A stretch of 64,000 bases of DNA from Ruminococcus sp. (GTDB lineage Bacteria > Bacillota > Clostridia > Oscillospirales > Ruminococcaceae). A model generated the notes under the pieces. It searched no databases. It was not told the DNA's origin and worked only from the letters and a program-made list of their open reading frames with translations. Made by a program: the position numbers and the translations under genes. Positions 24,406-33,402 of the stretch are shown in pieces (the first letter of the stretch is position 1; each line of letters begins with the position of its first letter). The stretch lies in contig JAFXVT010000011.1 of the NCBI GenBank assembly GCA_017534835.1, positions 62,001-126,000 of the forward strand. Reading direction: 5' to 3'.

Positions 24406-24440
24406 AGTATCATACCATCTGATTACACTGGAGGTCTAAT

Positions 24441-26402
24441 ATGGATCATTTCGTTCTGCACTCGGATTACGCCCCTGCCGGTGACCAGCCGGAGGCTATC
24501 GAAAAGCTTGCAGAAGGCATAGAAGCCGGCAAAAAGGAGCAGATACTTCTCGGTGTCACCGGCTCCGGAAAGACGTTCACGATGGCAAACGTCATCGCCC
24601 GTGTGAACAAACCGACTCTCGTTCTTGCACACAACAAGATACTTGCGGCACAGCTCTGCTCGGAATTCCGCGAATTCTTCCCGGAAAACGCCGTAGAATA
24701 CTTCGTCTCATACTACGATTACTACCAGCCGGAGGCTTACGTCCCGAGCACCGACAGCTACATCGAAAAGGACTCGTCTATCAACGATGAGATAGACAAG
24801 CTCCGCCACTCAGCGACGACCGCACTCGCCGAGCGCCGCGATGTCATCATCGTTGCGAGCGTTTCGTGCATCTATTCCCTCGGAAGCCCGGACGAATACC
24901 GCTCCATGTGCGTCTCTATCCGTCAGGGAGCCGAAAAGCCGCGCGATGAGCTGATAAACGAGCTCGTGCGTATCCGCTATGAGCGGAACGATGTCGCCTT
25001 CGAGCGAAACAGGTTCCGTGTCCGCGGCGATGTTGTCGAGATATTCCCTGCTATGTCGAGCGATACCGCTGTCCGAGTTGAATACTTCGGCGACGAGATA
25101 GACCGTATCTCCGAGATAAACGTCGTGACCGGCGAGGTGAAGGCAACTGTCAGCCATGCCGCGATATTCCCGGCATCACATTATGTTGTCGGCGACGATA
25201 AGCTTGAAGCTGCCCTGAAGGAGATAGACCGTGAGCTCGCCGAGCGTGTCGACTATTTCCAGAAAAACAACAAGCTCATCGAAGCACAGCGCATCGAGCA
25301 GCGCACCCACTACGATATGGAGATGATACGTGAGGTCGGCTATTGCAGCGGCGTTGAGAACTACTCGCGCGTGCTCGCCGGACGTCCGCCCGGAAGCACT
25401 CCCCTCACACTTATGGACCACTTTCCGGAGGACTTCCTCCTCATCGTCGACGAGAGCCACGTGACTCTTCCGCAGGTGCGTGCGATGTACGCCGGCGACC
25501 GCGCACGCAAGACAACTCTTGTAGAATACGGCTTCCGTCTGCCGAGCGCAATGGACAACCGTCCGCTCAACTTCGATGAATTCAACGCACACATACATCA
25601 GGCGATATACGTCAGCGCAACGCCCGGACAGATAGAGCGCGAAAAGACCGATATCATCGTCGAGCAGCTCATACGTCCGACCGGTCTTGTCGACCCCGAG
25701 ATAATCGTAAAGCCCACGCAGGGACAGGTCGATGACCTCTTCTACGAGATAAACGCGAGGATAGAGCGCCATGAGCGCGTCCTCGTCACGACCCTTACCA
25801 AGAAAATGGCTGAGGACCTCACCTCATACTATGAAGGCAGAGGCATAAAGGTGCGCTACCTCCACCACGACATCGACACGATAGAGCGTATGGAGATAAT
25901 CAAGGACCTGCGAAACGGCGTATTTGACGTGCTCGTCGGTATCAACCTTCTCCGTGAGGGACTCGATATACCCGAGGTGAGCCTTATCGCTATACTCGAT
26001 GCGGACAAGGAAGGCTTCCTCAGAAGCGAGACCTCCCTCATACAGACTATCGGACGTGCCGCACGAAATGCGTCCGGACAGGTCATAATGTACGCGGACA
26101 CCGTCACAGGCTCAATGGAGCGCGCTATCACCGAGACCGAGCGACGCCGCGCGATACAGACCGCCTTCAACAAAGAGCACGGCATAACACCTAAGACCAT
26201 TATCAAGCAGGTGCGTGACGTACTTGAGATAACCTCGAAGCCCAAGCTCGAAAAGAAGCTCAACAAGAAGAAGATGTCCGGAAGCGAAAAGCAGCAGCTC
26301 ATCGACAAGCTCACGGCTGAGATGAAGAACGCCGCAAAGCTGCTCGAATTCGAGCACGCCGCTTACCTCCGCGACAAGATAAAAGAATTACAGGGCGAAT
26401 GA
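24441..26402 (+). CDS. uvrB: Excinuclease ABC subunit B
   Basis: 653 residues, normal size. Damage-verification helicase of nucleotide excision repair. Walker [10 protein letters not shown] (38-46), the DNA-probing beta-hairpin region [12 protein letters not shown] with the following [10 protein letters not shown] (about 92-120), helicase motifs DESHVT and QTIGRAARN, and a C-terminal UVR motif ([19 protein letters not shown]) for UvrC contact. Overlaps the first in-frame codons upstream of uvrA, so the pair is one operon. Confidence 0.98.
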   Translation: MDHFVLHSDYAPAGDQPEAIEKLAEGIEAGKKEQILLGVTGSGKTFTMANVIARVNKPTLVLAHNKILAAQLCSEFREFFPENAVEYFVSYYDYYQPEAYVPSTDSYIEKDSSINDEIDKLRHSATTALAERRDVIIVASVSCIYSLGSPDEYRSMCVSIRQGAEKPRDELINELVRIRYERNDVAFERNRFRVRGDVVEIFPAMSSDTAVRVEYFGDEIDRISEINVVTGEVKATVSHAAIFPASHYVVGDDKLEAALKEIDRELAERVDYFQKNNKLIEAQRIEQRTHYDMEMIREVGYCSGVENYSRVLAGRPPGSTPLTLMDHFPEDFLLIVDESHVTLPQVRAMYAGDRARKTTLVEYGFRLPSAMDNRPLNFDEFNAHIHQAIYVSATPGQIEREKTDIIVEQLIRPTGLVDPEIIVKPTQGQVDDLFYEINARIERHERVLVTTLTKKMAEDLTSYYEGRGIKVRYLHHDIDTIERMEIIKDLRNGVFDVLVGINLLREGLDIPEVSLIAILDADKEGFLRSETSLIQTIGRAARNASGQVIMYADTVTGSMERAITETERRRAIQTAFNKEHGITPKTIIKQVRDVLEITSKPKLEKKLNKKKMSGSEKQQLIDKLTAEMKNAAKLLEFEHAAYLRDKIKELQGE

Positions 26403-26425
26403 CCCGAAACTCACAAGGAGAAGAT

Positions 26426-29245
26426 ATGATAGACAAGATAATCATAAAGGGCGCACGCGCCAACAACCTCAAAAACATCGACCTCGAGCTGCCGCGCGAC
26501 AAGTTCATCGTTATGACCGGACTTTCCGGCTCGGGCAAGTCCTCGCTCGCGTTCGATACAATTTATGCGGACGGTCAGCGACGCTATGTTGAGAGCCTTT
26601 CCTCGTATGCGAGAATGTTCCTCGGTCAGATGGAAAAGCCTGATGTTGACAGCATAGAGGGACTCTCCCCGGCTATCTCGATCGACCAGAAAACGACCTC
26701 GAAGAACCCGCGTTCAACAGTCGGAACAGTGACCGAGATATACGACTATCTCCGTCTGCTCTATGCAAGGATAGGCATTCCGCACTGTCCTGTCTGCGGA
26801 CGTGAGATCTCACAACAGAGCATCGACCAGATCGTCGATACGATCATGGAGCTGCCTGCCGGTACGAAGCTCCAGCTCCTTGCCCCTATCGTCCGCAACC
26901 GAAAGGGACAGTATACGAAGGAGCTCGATTCCGCAAGGCGCTCCGGATTCGTCCGTGTCCGCGTGGACGGCATTATGTACGAGCTCGCGGAGGAGATAAA
27001 GCTTGACAAGAACAAGAAACACAATATCGAGATAGTAGTTGACCGTATCGTCATCAAGGAGGGTATCGAATCCCGTATCACCGACAGCCTTGAGACTGTT
27101 TTCAAGCTCACGGAGGGACTCGCTCTCGTGGACGTCATCGACGGCGAGGAAATGCTCTTCTCGCAGAATTACGCCTGCCCCGAGCATAACATAAGTATCG
27201 GCGAGCTCGAACCCGTGATGTTCTCGTTCAACAATCCCGTCGGAGCCTGCCCGAAATGTACCGGTCTCGGCGTTTTCCGCCATATCGACCCCGACCTCAT
27301 CGTCCCGAACAAGGACTTCACCATAGAGGGCGGAGCTATCAGGGCGAGCGGCTGGAACAGTCTTGAAGAGACTTCCATCTCGATGATGTACTACCGCGCT
27401 ATCTCCGAGAAATACGGTGTTCCGCTCGATGTTCCGGTAAAGGAACTGACAGAGAAGCAGCTCGGCTACTTCCTCTACGGCACAGGCGAGGAAAAGCTCG
27501 AACTCAAGCGTCCTAAGTCACTCGGCGGAGGCGTATACAATACCCCGTTCGAGGGCGTTATCAACAACCTCGAACGCCGCTACCGCGAAACGAACAGCGA
27601 ATACTCCAAGAGCGAGATCGAGGAGTGTATGAGCGAGGTCAAGTGTCCTGTCTGCAAGGGAAAAAGGCTCCGCGACGAATACCTTGCTGTAACGGTCGGC
27701 GGAAAGAACATCAGCGAGGTCACAGACCTCTCAGTCAAGAACGGTATCGACTTCTTCAATGAACTCAAACTCACCGAGCATGAGAACTTCATCGGCGAAC
27801 GCATAATAAAGGAGATAAGGGAGCGCCTCGGATTCCTCGGAAGCGTGGGTCTCGAATATCTCACGCTCTCACGTTCTTCGGCTACTCTTTCCGGCGGTGA
27901 AAGCCAGCGTATCCGTCTTGCAACACAGATAGGCTCGTCTCTCGTCGGTGTACTGTATATCCTCGACGAACCGAGCATCGGTCTCCACCAGCGCGACAAC
28001 GACAAGCTCATCGCAACGCTGAAGCGCCTTCGCGACCTCGGAAATACGCTCATCGTAGTCGAGCACGACGATGATACGATGCTCGCGGCTGATTACATCG
28101 TCGACATCGGACCCGGTGCCGGCGTGAACGGCGGAAACATCGTCTTTGCCGGAACTGTTGACAAGCTCCTCAAATGCAAGAACTCTATAACAGGACAGTA
28201 TCTCAGCGGCAGGAAGGTCATTCCGCTCCCGAAAAAGCGCCGCAAAGGCAGCGGCAAGTTCCTGACAGTTCACGGAGCGACCGAGCACAACCTGAAAAAC
28301 ATCGACGTTAAGATACCGCTCGGTGAGCTCATCTGCGTCACCGGTGTGTCCGGAAGCGGCAAATCGAGCCTCGTGAACGAGATAATCTACAAGCACCTCG
28401 CTGCAAAGCTCAACCGCGCAAAGATACGCTCAGGCAGCTTCGCCGATATGGAGGGAATCGAGGAGCTCGACAAGGTCATCTGCATCGACCAGTCCCCTAT
28501 CGGACGCACTCCCCGCTCGAATCCGGCGACCTATACCGGCGTTTTCAATGATATACGCGACCTCTTCGCGCAGACTCCCGATGCCAAGGCGCACGGCTAT
28601 TCAAGCGGACGTTTCAGCTTCAACGTCAAGGGCGGACGCTGTGAAGCCTGTGAGGGCGACGGTATCATCAAGATCGAGATGCACTTCCTGCCCGATATTT
28701 ATGTTCCCTGCGAGGTCTGCAAGGGAAAACGCTACAACCGCGAAACTCTTGAGGTCCACTACAAGGGCAGGTCTATCTACGATGTGCTCGAAATGACAGT
28801 AGACGAGGGCGTTGAGTTCTTCGAGCACCTGCCGAAAATAGCCCGCAAGCTCAAAACTCTCCAGGACGTCGGTCTCGGCTACATCAAGATAGGTCAGCCG
28901 GCAACAACGCTCTCAGGCGGCGAGGCTCAGCGAGTAAAGCTCTCAACGGAGCTTTCAAAGCGTGCGACAGGACGCACTATCTATATCCTTGACGAGCCGA
29001 CGACCGGTCTCCACACAGCAGATGTCCACCGACTCATCGATGTCTTGCAGAAGCTCACAGACCAGGGCAACACAGTCCTTGTCATCGAGCATAACCTCAA
29101 CGTCATAAAGGTCGCCGACCATATCATCGACCTCGGTCCCGAAGGCGGAGACGGCGGCGGTACTGTCGTTGCAGAGGGAACTCCCGAGGAGGTCGCAGAA
29201 TGCAAGGACTCCTACACAGGACAATATCTGAAAAAATATCTGTAA
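26426..29245 (+). CDS. uvrA: Excinuclease ABC subunit A
   Basis: 939 residues, normal size. Damage-recognition ATPase of nucleotide excision repair with two ABC modules: Walker [10 protein letters not shown] near 31-39 and GVSGSGKSS in the second half, signatures LSGGESQRI and LSGGEAQRV, and zinc-binding pairs [13 protein letters not shown] and CEVCKGKR. The ATG at 26426 follows AAGGAGAAG and gives the standard [17 protein letters not shown] start; the frame extends upstream to 26399 but overlaps uvrB. No terminator is evident before the next promoter. Confidence 0.98.
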   Translation: MIDKIIIKGARANNLKNIDLELPRDKFIVMTGLSGSGKSSLAFDTIYADGQRRYVESLSSYARMFLGQMEKPDVDSIEGLSPAISIDQKTTSKNPRSTVGTVTEIYDYLRLLYARIGIPHCPVCGREISQQSIDQIVDTIMELPAGTKLQLLAPIVRNRKGQYTKELDSARRSGFVRVRVDGIMYELAEEIKLDKNKKHNIEIVVDRIVIKEGIESRITDSLETVFKLTEGLALVDVIDGEEMLFSQNYACPEHNISIGELEPVMFSFNNPVGACPKCTGLGVFRHIDPDLIVPNKDFTIEGGAIRASGWNSLEETSISMMYYRAISEKYGVPLDVPVKELTEKQLGYFLYGTGEEKLELKRPKSLGGGVYNTPFEGVINNLERRYRETNSEYSKSEIEECMSEVKCPVCKGKRLRDEYLAVTVGGKNISEVTDLSVKNGIDFFNELKLTEHENFIGERIIKEIRERLGFLGSVGLEYLTLSRSSATLSGGESQRIRLATQIGSSLVGVLYILDEPSIGLHQRDNDKLIATLKRLRDLGNTLIVVEHDDDTMLAADYIVDIGPGAGVNGGNIVFAGTVDKLLKCKNSITGQYLSGRKVIPLPKKRRKGSGKFLTVHGATEHNLKNIDVKIPLGELICVTGVSGSGKSSLVNEIIYKHLAAKLNRAKIRSGSFADMEGIEELDKVICIDQSPIGRTPRSNPATYTGVFNDIRDLFAQTPDAKAHGYSSGRFSFNVKGGRCEACEGDGIIKIEMHFLPDIYVPCEVCKGKRYNRETLEVHYKGRSIYDVLEMTVDEGVEFFEHLPKIARKLKTLQDVGLGYIKIGQPATTLSGGEAQRVKLSTELSKRATGRTIYILDEPTTGLHTADVHRLIDVLQKLTDQGNTVLVIEHNLNVIKVADHIIDLGPEGGDGGGTVVAEGTPEEVAECKDSYTGQYLKKYL

Positions 29246-29252
29246 ATAAATG

Positions 29253-29281
29253 TTGACATTTTTAAGGTGTGGTGTTATAAT
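29253..29281 (+). promoter_or_regulatory. Promoter of the VYGPP / radical SAM operon
   Basis: Consensus TTGACA (29253-29258), 17 bp, TATAAT (29276-29281), the strongest-looking promoter in this part of the window. Confidence 0.8.
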
Positions 29282-29319
29282 ATTTTTAGATATAAATTCT
29301 ATCTGACAGGATGATATTT

Positions 29320-29613
29320 ATGAAGCACACAGCCAAGACCGCTCTTACAGCCGCTATACTTACGGCTGCCGTGTCACTGACAGCCTGCAACGGCGATGAT
29401 TCCGGATACGTAACAGTTTACGGACCTCCTTCTGCATACGAGCCCGAAACAGAGGTGCAGGAGGACGTTTACGGTCCGCCGCCTGTAATGGAGGAAGAGA
29501 CTGATCCGCCCGGGACTACCACTGTCATCGACATCAAGCCTGCCGAGACCTTTGCCACAACTGTTGAGAAAAGATTTCAGACAGTGTACGGTCCGCCGAG
29601 CGATATTGACTGA
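29320..29613 (+). CDS. Small lipoprotein with three VYGPP motifs
   Basis: 97 residues from the ATG at 29320 (an in-frame ATG at 29311 would add MIF; the AGG at 29308 suits the later start). A lipoprotein signal peptide ends in LTAC with the lipid-anchored Cys at 23. The mature part is acidic, Pro/Thr-rich and has no predicted fold, but carries YGPP at residues 34-37, 51-54 and 90-93, each preceded by Val. The first residues (KTALTAA) match those of the next gene. With a radical SAM/SPASM enzyme two genes on, I infer it is a substrate whose YGPP sites are modified before or during export. I know of radical SAM/lipoprotein and 'FibroRumin' families in public models but cannot assign it from here. 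Confidence 0.8.
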   Translation: MKHTAKTALTAAILTAAVSLTACNGDDSGYVTVYGPPSAYEPETEVQEDVYGPPPVMEEETDPPGTTTVIDIKPAETFATTVEKRFQTVYGPPSDID

Positions 29614-29647
29614 CCCCACGACATAATGACGAAAGGAGCCGATAACT

Positions 29648-30274
29648 ATGAAGAAAACCGACAAAACCGCTCTGACCGCCGCTGCTTTTGCAGCCGCACT
29701 CAATGTGATACCTATGGCATCACAGGCATATGACCCTGCCGAAGAGCCTGTTCAGGACGTATACGGACCGCCCGTTTACTTCGAGACGACAGAAATACCT
29801 CCCGAGGAGACAATAACCACCTCCCTCGAAACCACGTTCCAGACCGTATACGGTCCCCCCGAAGTAATACAAAGTATGTTAATTGAGCGCGGAGAAATCA
29901 CCACAACTACTGAGACAACTGTGTCTGAGTTGGAGCACGAGTTCTTCCCGGTATACGGTCCTGCACCTATCCCCGGCGACATAAACGGTGACGGTCTCGT
30001 CGATACCTTCGACCTCGTTATAATGCGACAGTTCTACAACCGCTATATTGGTGAGGAACGTTATGTTTACAACGGAGATGTGAACAACGATGGCAAATTC
30101 TCTATTGCCGACCTCGTTGTGCTCAATAAGTACCTTCTCGGAAAAATAAACAAGATAGGTCCGAACTACAAGGCAGAAGTAACAGCTCCGCCCGAGGATC
30201 CGATCGAAACAACGCAGACCCGTATGGATCCCGTATACGGACCTCCTTCATGGTTCGGGAAGGAAGATAAATAA
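29648..30274 (+). CDS. Secreted dockerin protein with four VYGPP-type motifs
   Basis: 208 residues. Signal peptide (about 1-27, MASQA before the cut). YGPP occurs at 39-42, 68-71 and 197-200 and a variant YGPA at 103-106; two share the longer context FQTVYGPP with the lipoprotein. A complete type I dockerin (about 109-166) with two calcium loops, GDINGDGLVDTFD and GDVNNDGKFSIAD, sits between the third and fourth motifs. There is no catalytic domain, so it looks like a dockerin carrying modifiable peptide arms. The gene starts 34 bp after the lipoprotein, with AAGGAG ahead of its ATG, and its stop codon overlaps the radical SAM start by one base. Confidence 0.85.
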   Translation: MKKTDKTALTAAAFAAALNVIPMASQAYDPAEEPVQDVYGPPVYFETTEIPPEETITTSLETTFQTVYGPPEVIQSMLIERGEITTTTETTVSELEHEFFPVYGPAPIPGDINGDGLVDTFDLVIMRQFYNRYIGEERYVYNGDVNNDGKFSIADLVVLNKYLLGKINKIGPNYKAEVTAPPEDPIETTQTRMDPVYGPPSWFGKEDK

Positions 30275-31347
30275 TGCTTGACGTAAATGTAAAAAAAGAC
30301 AATATGAAAACGCTCGAGGCTTACCGCGCCGGACTTATGGTGAAGCCTATGCTCCGCAACCTCTTCCTCGAGCTCACTCTTCGCTGCAATGAAAAATGTC
30401 TGCACTGCGGAAGCAGCTGCGGTGACGTTTCAAGCGAGGAGCTCACTCTCACGCAGTATCAGAAATTCCTCGCAGAGATAAAGGGCGACTTCGGCACAGA
30501 CCGAAAAATGCTCTGTATCACCGGCGGCGAGCCGCTCCTCCGCAAGGACTTCTTCGATATTATGGATTGTGCCAATAACCTCGGCTTCAAATGGGGTATG
30601 ACCAGCAACGGTACTCTTATTGACGAGAGCATCGCAAAGGAACTCAAAAGAGTCGGTATGGGCACTATCTCGATAAGCATCGACGGTCTCGAGGAAACTC
30701 ACGATGCGTTCCGACGCACTCCCGGCGGCTGGAAAAAAGCTATGAACGGGCTCGAATGTCTTATCCGCGAGGGCGGTTTTCAGGCAATTCAGGCTACTAC
30801 GGTCGTGACACATCAGAACATAGACCAGCTCGATGAGCTCTACAAGATATTCAACGAAATGGACATCGACTCATGGCGTATCATCAATATGGAGCCTATC
30901 GGACGTGCAAAGCAGCACCCCGAGCTTCTGCTCACTGATGACGACTATCGCAGGATGTTCGAGTATATCCGCAATATGCGCATAAACGGCGAGCCTGTCA
31001 CTTACGGGTGCAGCCACTACCTCGGTATGGAATACGAACGCGAGGTGCGCGACTGGTACTACATCTGTACAGCCGGTACATACATCGCCAGTATTATGGC
31101 AAACGGCGACATCACTGCCTGTCTCGACATCGAACGCCGTCCTGAATTCATACAGGGCAACATTCTCCGCGACCGTTTCAAGGACGTATGGGAGAACGGC
31201 TTCAAAATTTTCCGCAAGAACCTCTGCGACGAAAACGAAAAATGCTCTGCCTGCCCGGAAAAGGACCGCTGCCACGGCGATTCCTACCACAGCTGGGATT
31301 TCGACAAGCACGAGCCGCAGGTCTGCTTCAAGGACATTTTATTCTGA
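30274..31347 (+). CDS. Radical SAM/SPASM peptide-modifying enzyme
   Basis: 357 residues. The radical SAM cluster motif is C38-x3-C42-x2-C45, with GGEP at 84-87 for SAM binding. The C-terminal SPASM region fits the canonical two-auxiliary-cluster pattern: C265-x12-G-x4-C283, then C318, C324-x2-C327-x5-C333 and C351. Enzymes of this class make thioether, C-C or other crosslinks in ribosomal peptides or mature quinohaemoproteins. No RiPP recognition element is evident at its N terminus. Translational coupling with the dockerin gene (TAATG) and the shared operon make the VYGPP proteins the likely substrates. The exact chemistry is unknown; Tyr of YGPP is the obvious target, since substrates lack conserved Cys apart from the lipid-anchored one. 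Confidence 0.88.
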   Translation: MLDVNVKKDNMKTLEAYRAGLMVKPMLRNLFLELTLRCNEKCLHCGSSCGDVSSEELTLTQYQKFLAEIKGDFGTDRKMLCITGGEPLLRKDFFDIMDCANNLGFKWGMTSNGTLIDESIAKELKRVGMGTISISIDGLEETHDAFRRTPGGWKKAMNGLECLIREGGFQAIQATTVVTHQNIDQLDELYKIFNEMDIDSWRIINMEPIGRAKQHPELLLTDDDYRRMFEYIRNMRINGEPVTYGCSHYLGMEYEREVRDWYYICTAGTYIASIMANGDITACLDIERRPEFIQGNILRDRFKDVWENGFKIFRKNLCDENEKCSACPEKDRCHGDSYHSWDFDKHEPQVCFKDILF

Positions 31348-31352
31348 AATAC

Positions 31353-31396
31353 AAAAAGCCTCTCAAAAGCTTTCACTTTTGAGAGGTCTTTTCTTT
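31353..31396. terminator. Bidirectional terminator after the radical SAM gene
   Basis: CCTCTCAAAAG (31359-31369) pairs with CTTTTGAGAGG (31376-31386), flanked by A-run and T-run, between the converging radical SAM gene and fba. Confidence 0.85.
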
Positions 31397-31413
31397 ATGT
31401 TTGTTCAGCTGAT

Positions 31414-32277
31414 TCAAGCCTTGTTTACGCTTCCGAAGAGCTCCATCTTCTCCTTGACCTTTGCCTTGATCGCCTCAAAGCCTGGTGCGAGGAGCTTTCT
31501 GGGATCGAAGCCCTTGCCCTGCTGATCCTTGCCTGCCTCGATGTAGCCTCTTGTAGCCTCTGCGAATACGAGCTGGCACTCAGTATTAACGTTGATCTTA
31601 GCAACGCCGAGTGAGATAGCCTTTGTGATCATATCGTCCGGGATACCTGTACCGCCGTGGAGAACGAGAGGCATCTCGCCAACAGTCTTGTTGATAGCCT
31701 CGAGAGTCTCAAAGCTGAGACCTTCCCAGTTTGCGGGATATACGCCGTGGATGTTGCCGATACCTGCTGCGAGGAAGTCAACGCCGAGATCAGCGATCTG
31801 CTTGCACTCCTTGGGGTCAGCGCACTCGCCCTTGCCGATAACGCCGTCCTCTTCGCCGCCGATAGCACCTACCTCAGCCTCGATAGAAAGACCAAGACCG
31901 TGTGCAACGTTTACGAGCTCAGTTGTCTTAGCAACGTTCTCGTCGATCGGGAAGTGTGAACCGTCGAACATTATAGATGTAAAGCCTGCCTTGATGCACT
32001 TGTAGCAGCCCTCGTATGAGCCGTGGTCAAGGTGAAGAGCAACAGGAACAGTGATGCCGAGAGACTTATCCATAGCCTTTACCATAGCCGCAACAGTCTC
32101 AAAGCCTGTCATATACTTGCCTGCGCCCTCGGAAACACCGAGAATTACGGGAGAGTTGAGCTCCTGAGCTGTGAGAAGGATAGCCTTTGTCCACTCAAGG
32201 TTGTTGATGTTGAACTGACCAACTGCGTACTTACCGTCTCTTGCTTTTCTGAGCATTTCTGTAGCTGAAACTAACAT
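31414..32277 (-). CDS. fba: Fructose-1,6-bisphosphate aldolase, class II
   Basis: 287 residues. Zinc-dependent cleavage of fructose-1,6-bisphosphate in glycolysis. HLDHGS (zinc-binding His and catalytic Asp region, about 81-86), the DGSHFPIDEN loop, HGG(T)G near 206 and KINVNTE match the family. A related tagatose-bisphosphate aldolase function cannot be excluded but no tagatose genes are near. Monocistronic with its own promoter and a 5' UTR hairpin. Confidence 0.95.
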   Translation of the reverse strand: MLVSATEMLRKARDGKYAVGQFNINNLEWTKAILLTAQELNSPVILGVSEGAGKYMTGFETVAAMVKAMDKSLGITVPVALHLDHGSYEGCYKCIKAGFTSIMFDGSHFPIDENVAKTTELVNVAHGLGLSIEAEVGAIGGEEDGVIGKGECADPKECKQIADLGVDFLAAGIGNIHGVYPANWEGLSFETLEAINKTVGEMPLVLHGGTGIPDDMITKAISLGVAKINVNTECQLVFAEATRGYIEAGKDQQGKGFDPRKLLAPGFEAIKAKVKEKMELFGSVNKA

Positions 32278-32304
32278 ATTTTGATTCCTCCAAATATTTC
32301 ATTG

Positions 32305-32320
32305 TAGGGTACAGACCCTA
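32305..32320. promoter_or_regulatory. Perfect palindrome in the fba leader
   Basis: TAGGGT and ACCCTA flank a 4-nt centre between the -10 box and the start codon of fba. It could be an operator or an mRNA-stabilising hairpin. Confidence 0.5.
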
Positions 32321-32328
32321 TTGTTATT

Positions 32329-32357
32329 ATTATATCATAATACTTCACAAATTGCAA
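32329..32357 (-). promoter_or_regulatory. Promoter of fba
   Basis: TTGCAA (32357-32352), 17 bp, TATAAT (32334-32329) on the reverse strand. Confidence 0.7.
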
Positions 32358-32509
32358 GGGGAACTTTGAATTTTTTAAGATTTATCGTAACATAACAAAC
32401 ATTCCTGTCAAACTCCAACTATTGCACAAAAACTCCGTATGCTTTTTGTCAGATATGACATTTTTTTGAAAATATTGCAATCGTTCATAGTTTATTCATT
32501 TTTATTTAT

Positions 32510-32537
32510 TATAATCAAACAAATGGGATATTTCCCA
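32510..32537 (+). promoter_or_regulatory. -10 box and leader hairpin of the first pilin-like gene
   Basis: TATAAT at 32510-32515 with no clear -35, then the perfect palindrome TGGGATATTTCCCA (32524-32537) before the ribosome site. The two following genes have the same arrangement. The rest of the 32358-32509 gap is AT-rich with no other signal I can support. Confidence 0.5.
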
Positions 32538-32561
32538 ATAATCAGAATGGAGTGATATTTT

Positions 32562-33257
32562 ATGCCGGAACTCGATAATCCCAGCAATAACTTTTCAGAG
32601 AACGGAACTCTCAGCAGCACAGCAGATACTACACCCTCTCCTGCCCCTCAGACCAGTAACACGGGCGATCAGAAGCAGCCTAAGAATAAAAACCTAAAGC
32701 GTATCATGATCATTGCTTCAGCGATAGTTCTGCTATTTGTCGGCATATTTGCCATTTATGGTCTGAAATTGACTTCTGGCTTAGCGAGATCCGGAAAAAT
32801 AAAAAGTCAGAATTCTGCATCAAACACGCTATATAAGTCCATTACCAATTCGCTGGACGAAATGAAGGAAAACGGCTATAATGTGAACGGCTATTACATT
32901 ATCAGCTCTGATGATAAAAAGGACTGGAATTTGCCTGATAATTTCAGTAAAGAATTTTTCACCGACCGGCTCGATTATATTTTTTCAGACAACAAAAAGC
33001 TTGATTGGTTCGCAGTAATTGAACAGAGCGAAGTGACCTATATCGCCAACTCAACAAGCTGGAAGTCTGATATTATCGGTTTAATGCCGATCTATAATGA
33101 TGATTCGACCAGCTATGCTGTAGAGGGACCGTCCCATGATTACATTCACTTCTATGAATCCCGCACTATTCTCAGTGATGATGAAAAAATATCTATCACC
33201 AAGCTCTACGATGATGCAAAAAACAAGGTAGAGCAGAAGGCTAAGTCATCCAATTGA
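32562..33257 (+). CDS. Single-span membrane protein, divergent member of pilin-like trio
   Basis: 231 residues: a Ser/Thr/Pro-rich N-terminal segment of about 45 residues, one membrane span (about 46-70), an alpha-helical stalk and an outer domain with NGYYIISSDD and a conserved DWF.V pattern shared with the next two genes. It lacks the zinc ribbon and its membrane segment has drifted from the pilin-like form. The gene is visibly more AT-rich than its neighbours. No known family recognised. Ribosome site GGAG and spacing are the same as for the two paralogues. Confidence 0.75.
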   Translation: MPELDNPSNNFSENGTLSSTADTTPSPAPQTSNTGDQKQPKNKNLKRIMIIASAIVLLFVGIFAIYGLKLTSGLARSGKIKSQNSASNTLYKSITNSLDEMKENGYNVNGYYIISSDDKKDWNLPDNFSKEFFTDRLDYIFSDNKKLDWFAVIEQSEVTYIANSTSWKSDIIGLMPIYNDDSTSYAVEGPSHDYIHFYESRTILSDDEKISITKLYDDAKNKVEQKAKSSN

Positions 33258-33326
33258 GCAAATGTACAAATACCGACCTCTTTTTCCGTTAAATAATGCC
33301 ATAATATAGAAATCTTCATTCAGGTC

Positions 33327-33377
33327 TTGAAATTTTTGGGATTTGCCTATATAATTATATAGTAAGGATTTTTTCCT
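33327..33377 (+). promoter_or_regulatory. Promoter and leader hairpin of the second pilin-like gene
   Basis: TTGAAA (33327-33332), 17 bp, TATAAT (33350-33355), then the inverted repeat AGGATTTTTTCCT (33365-33377). Confidence 0.6.
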
Positions 33378-33402
33378 ATAATTTCAGATTGGAGTGATAT
33401 TT

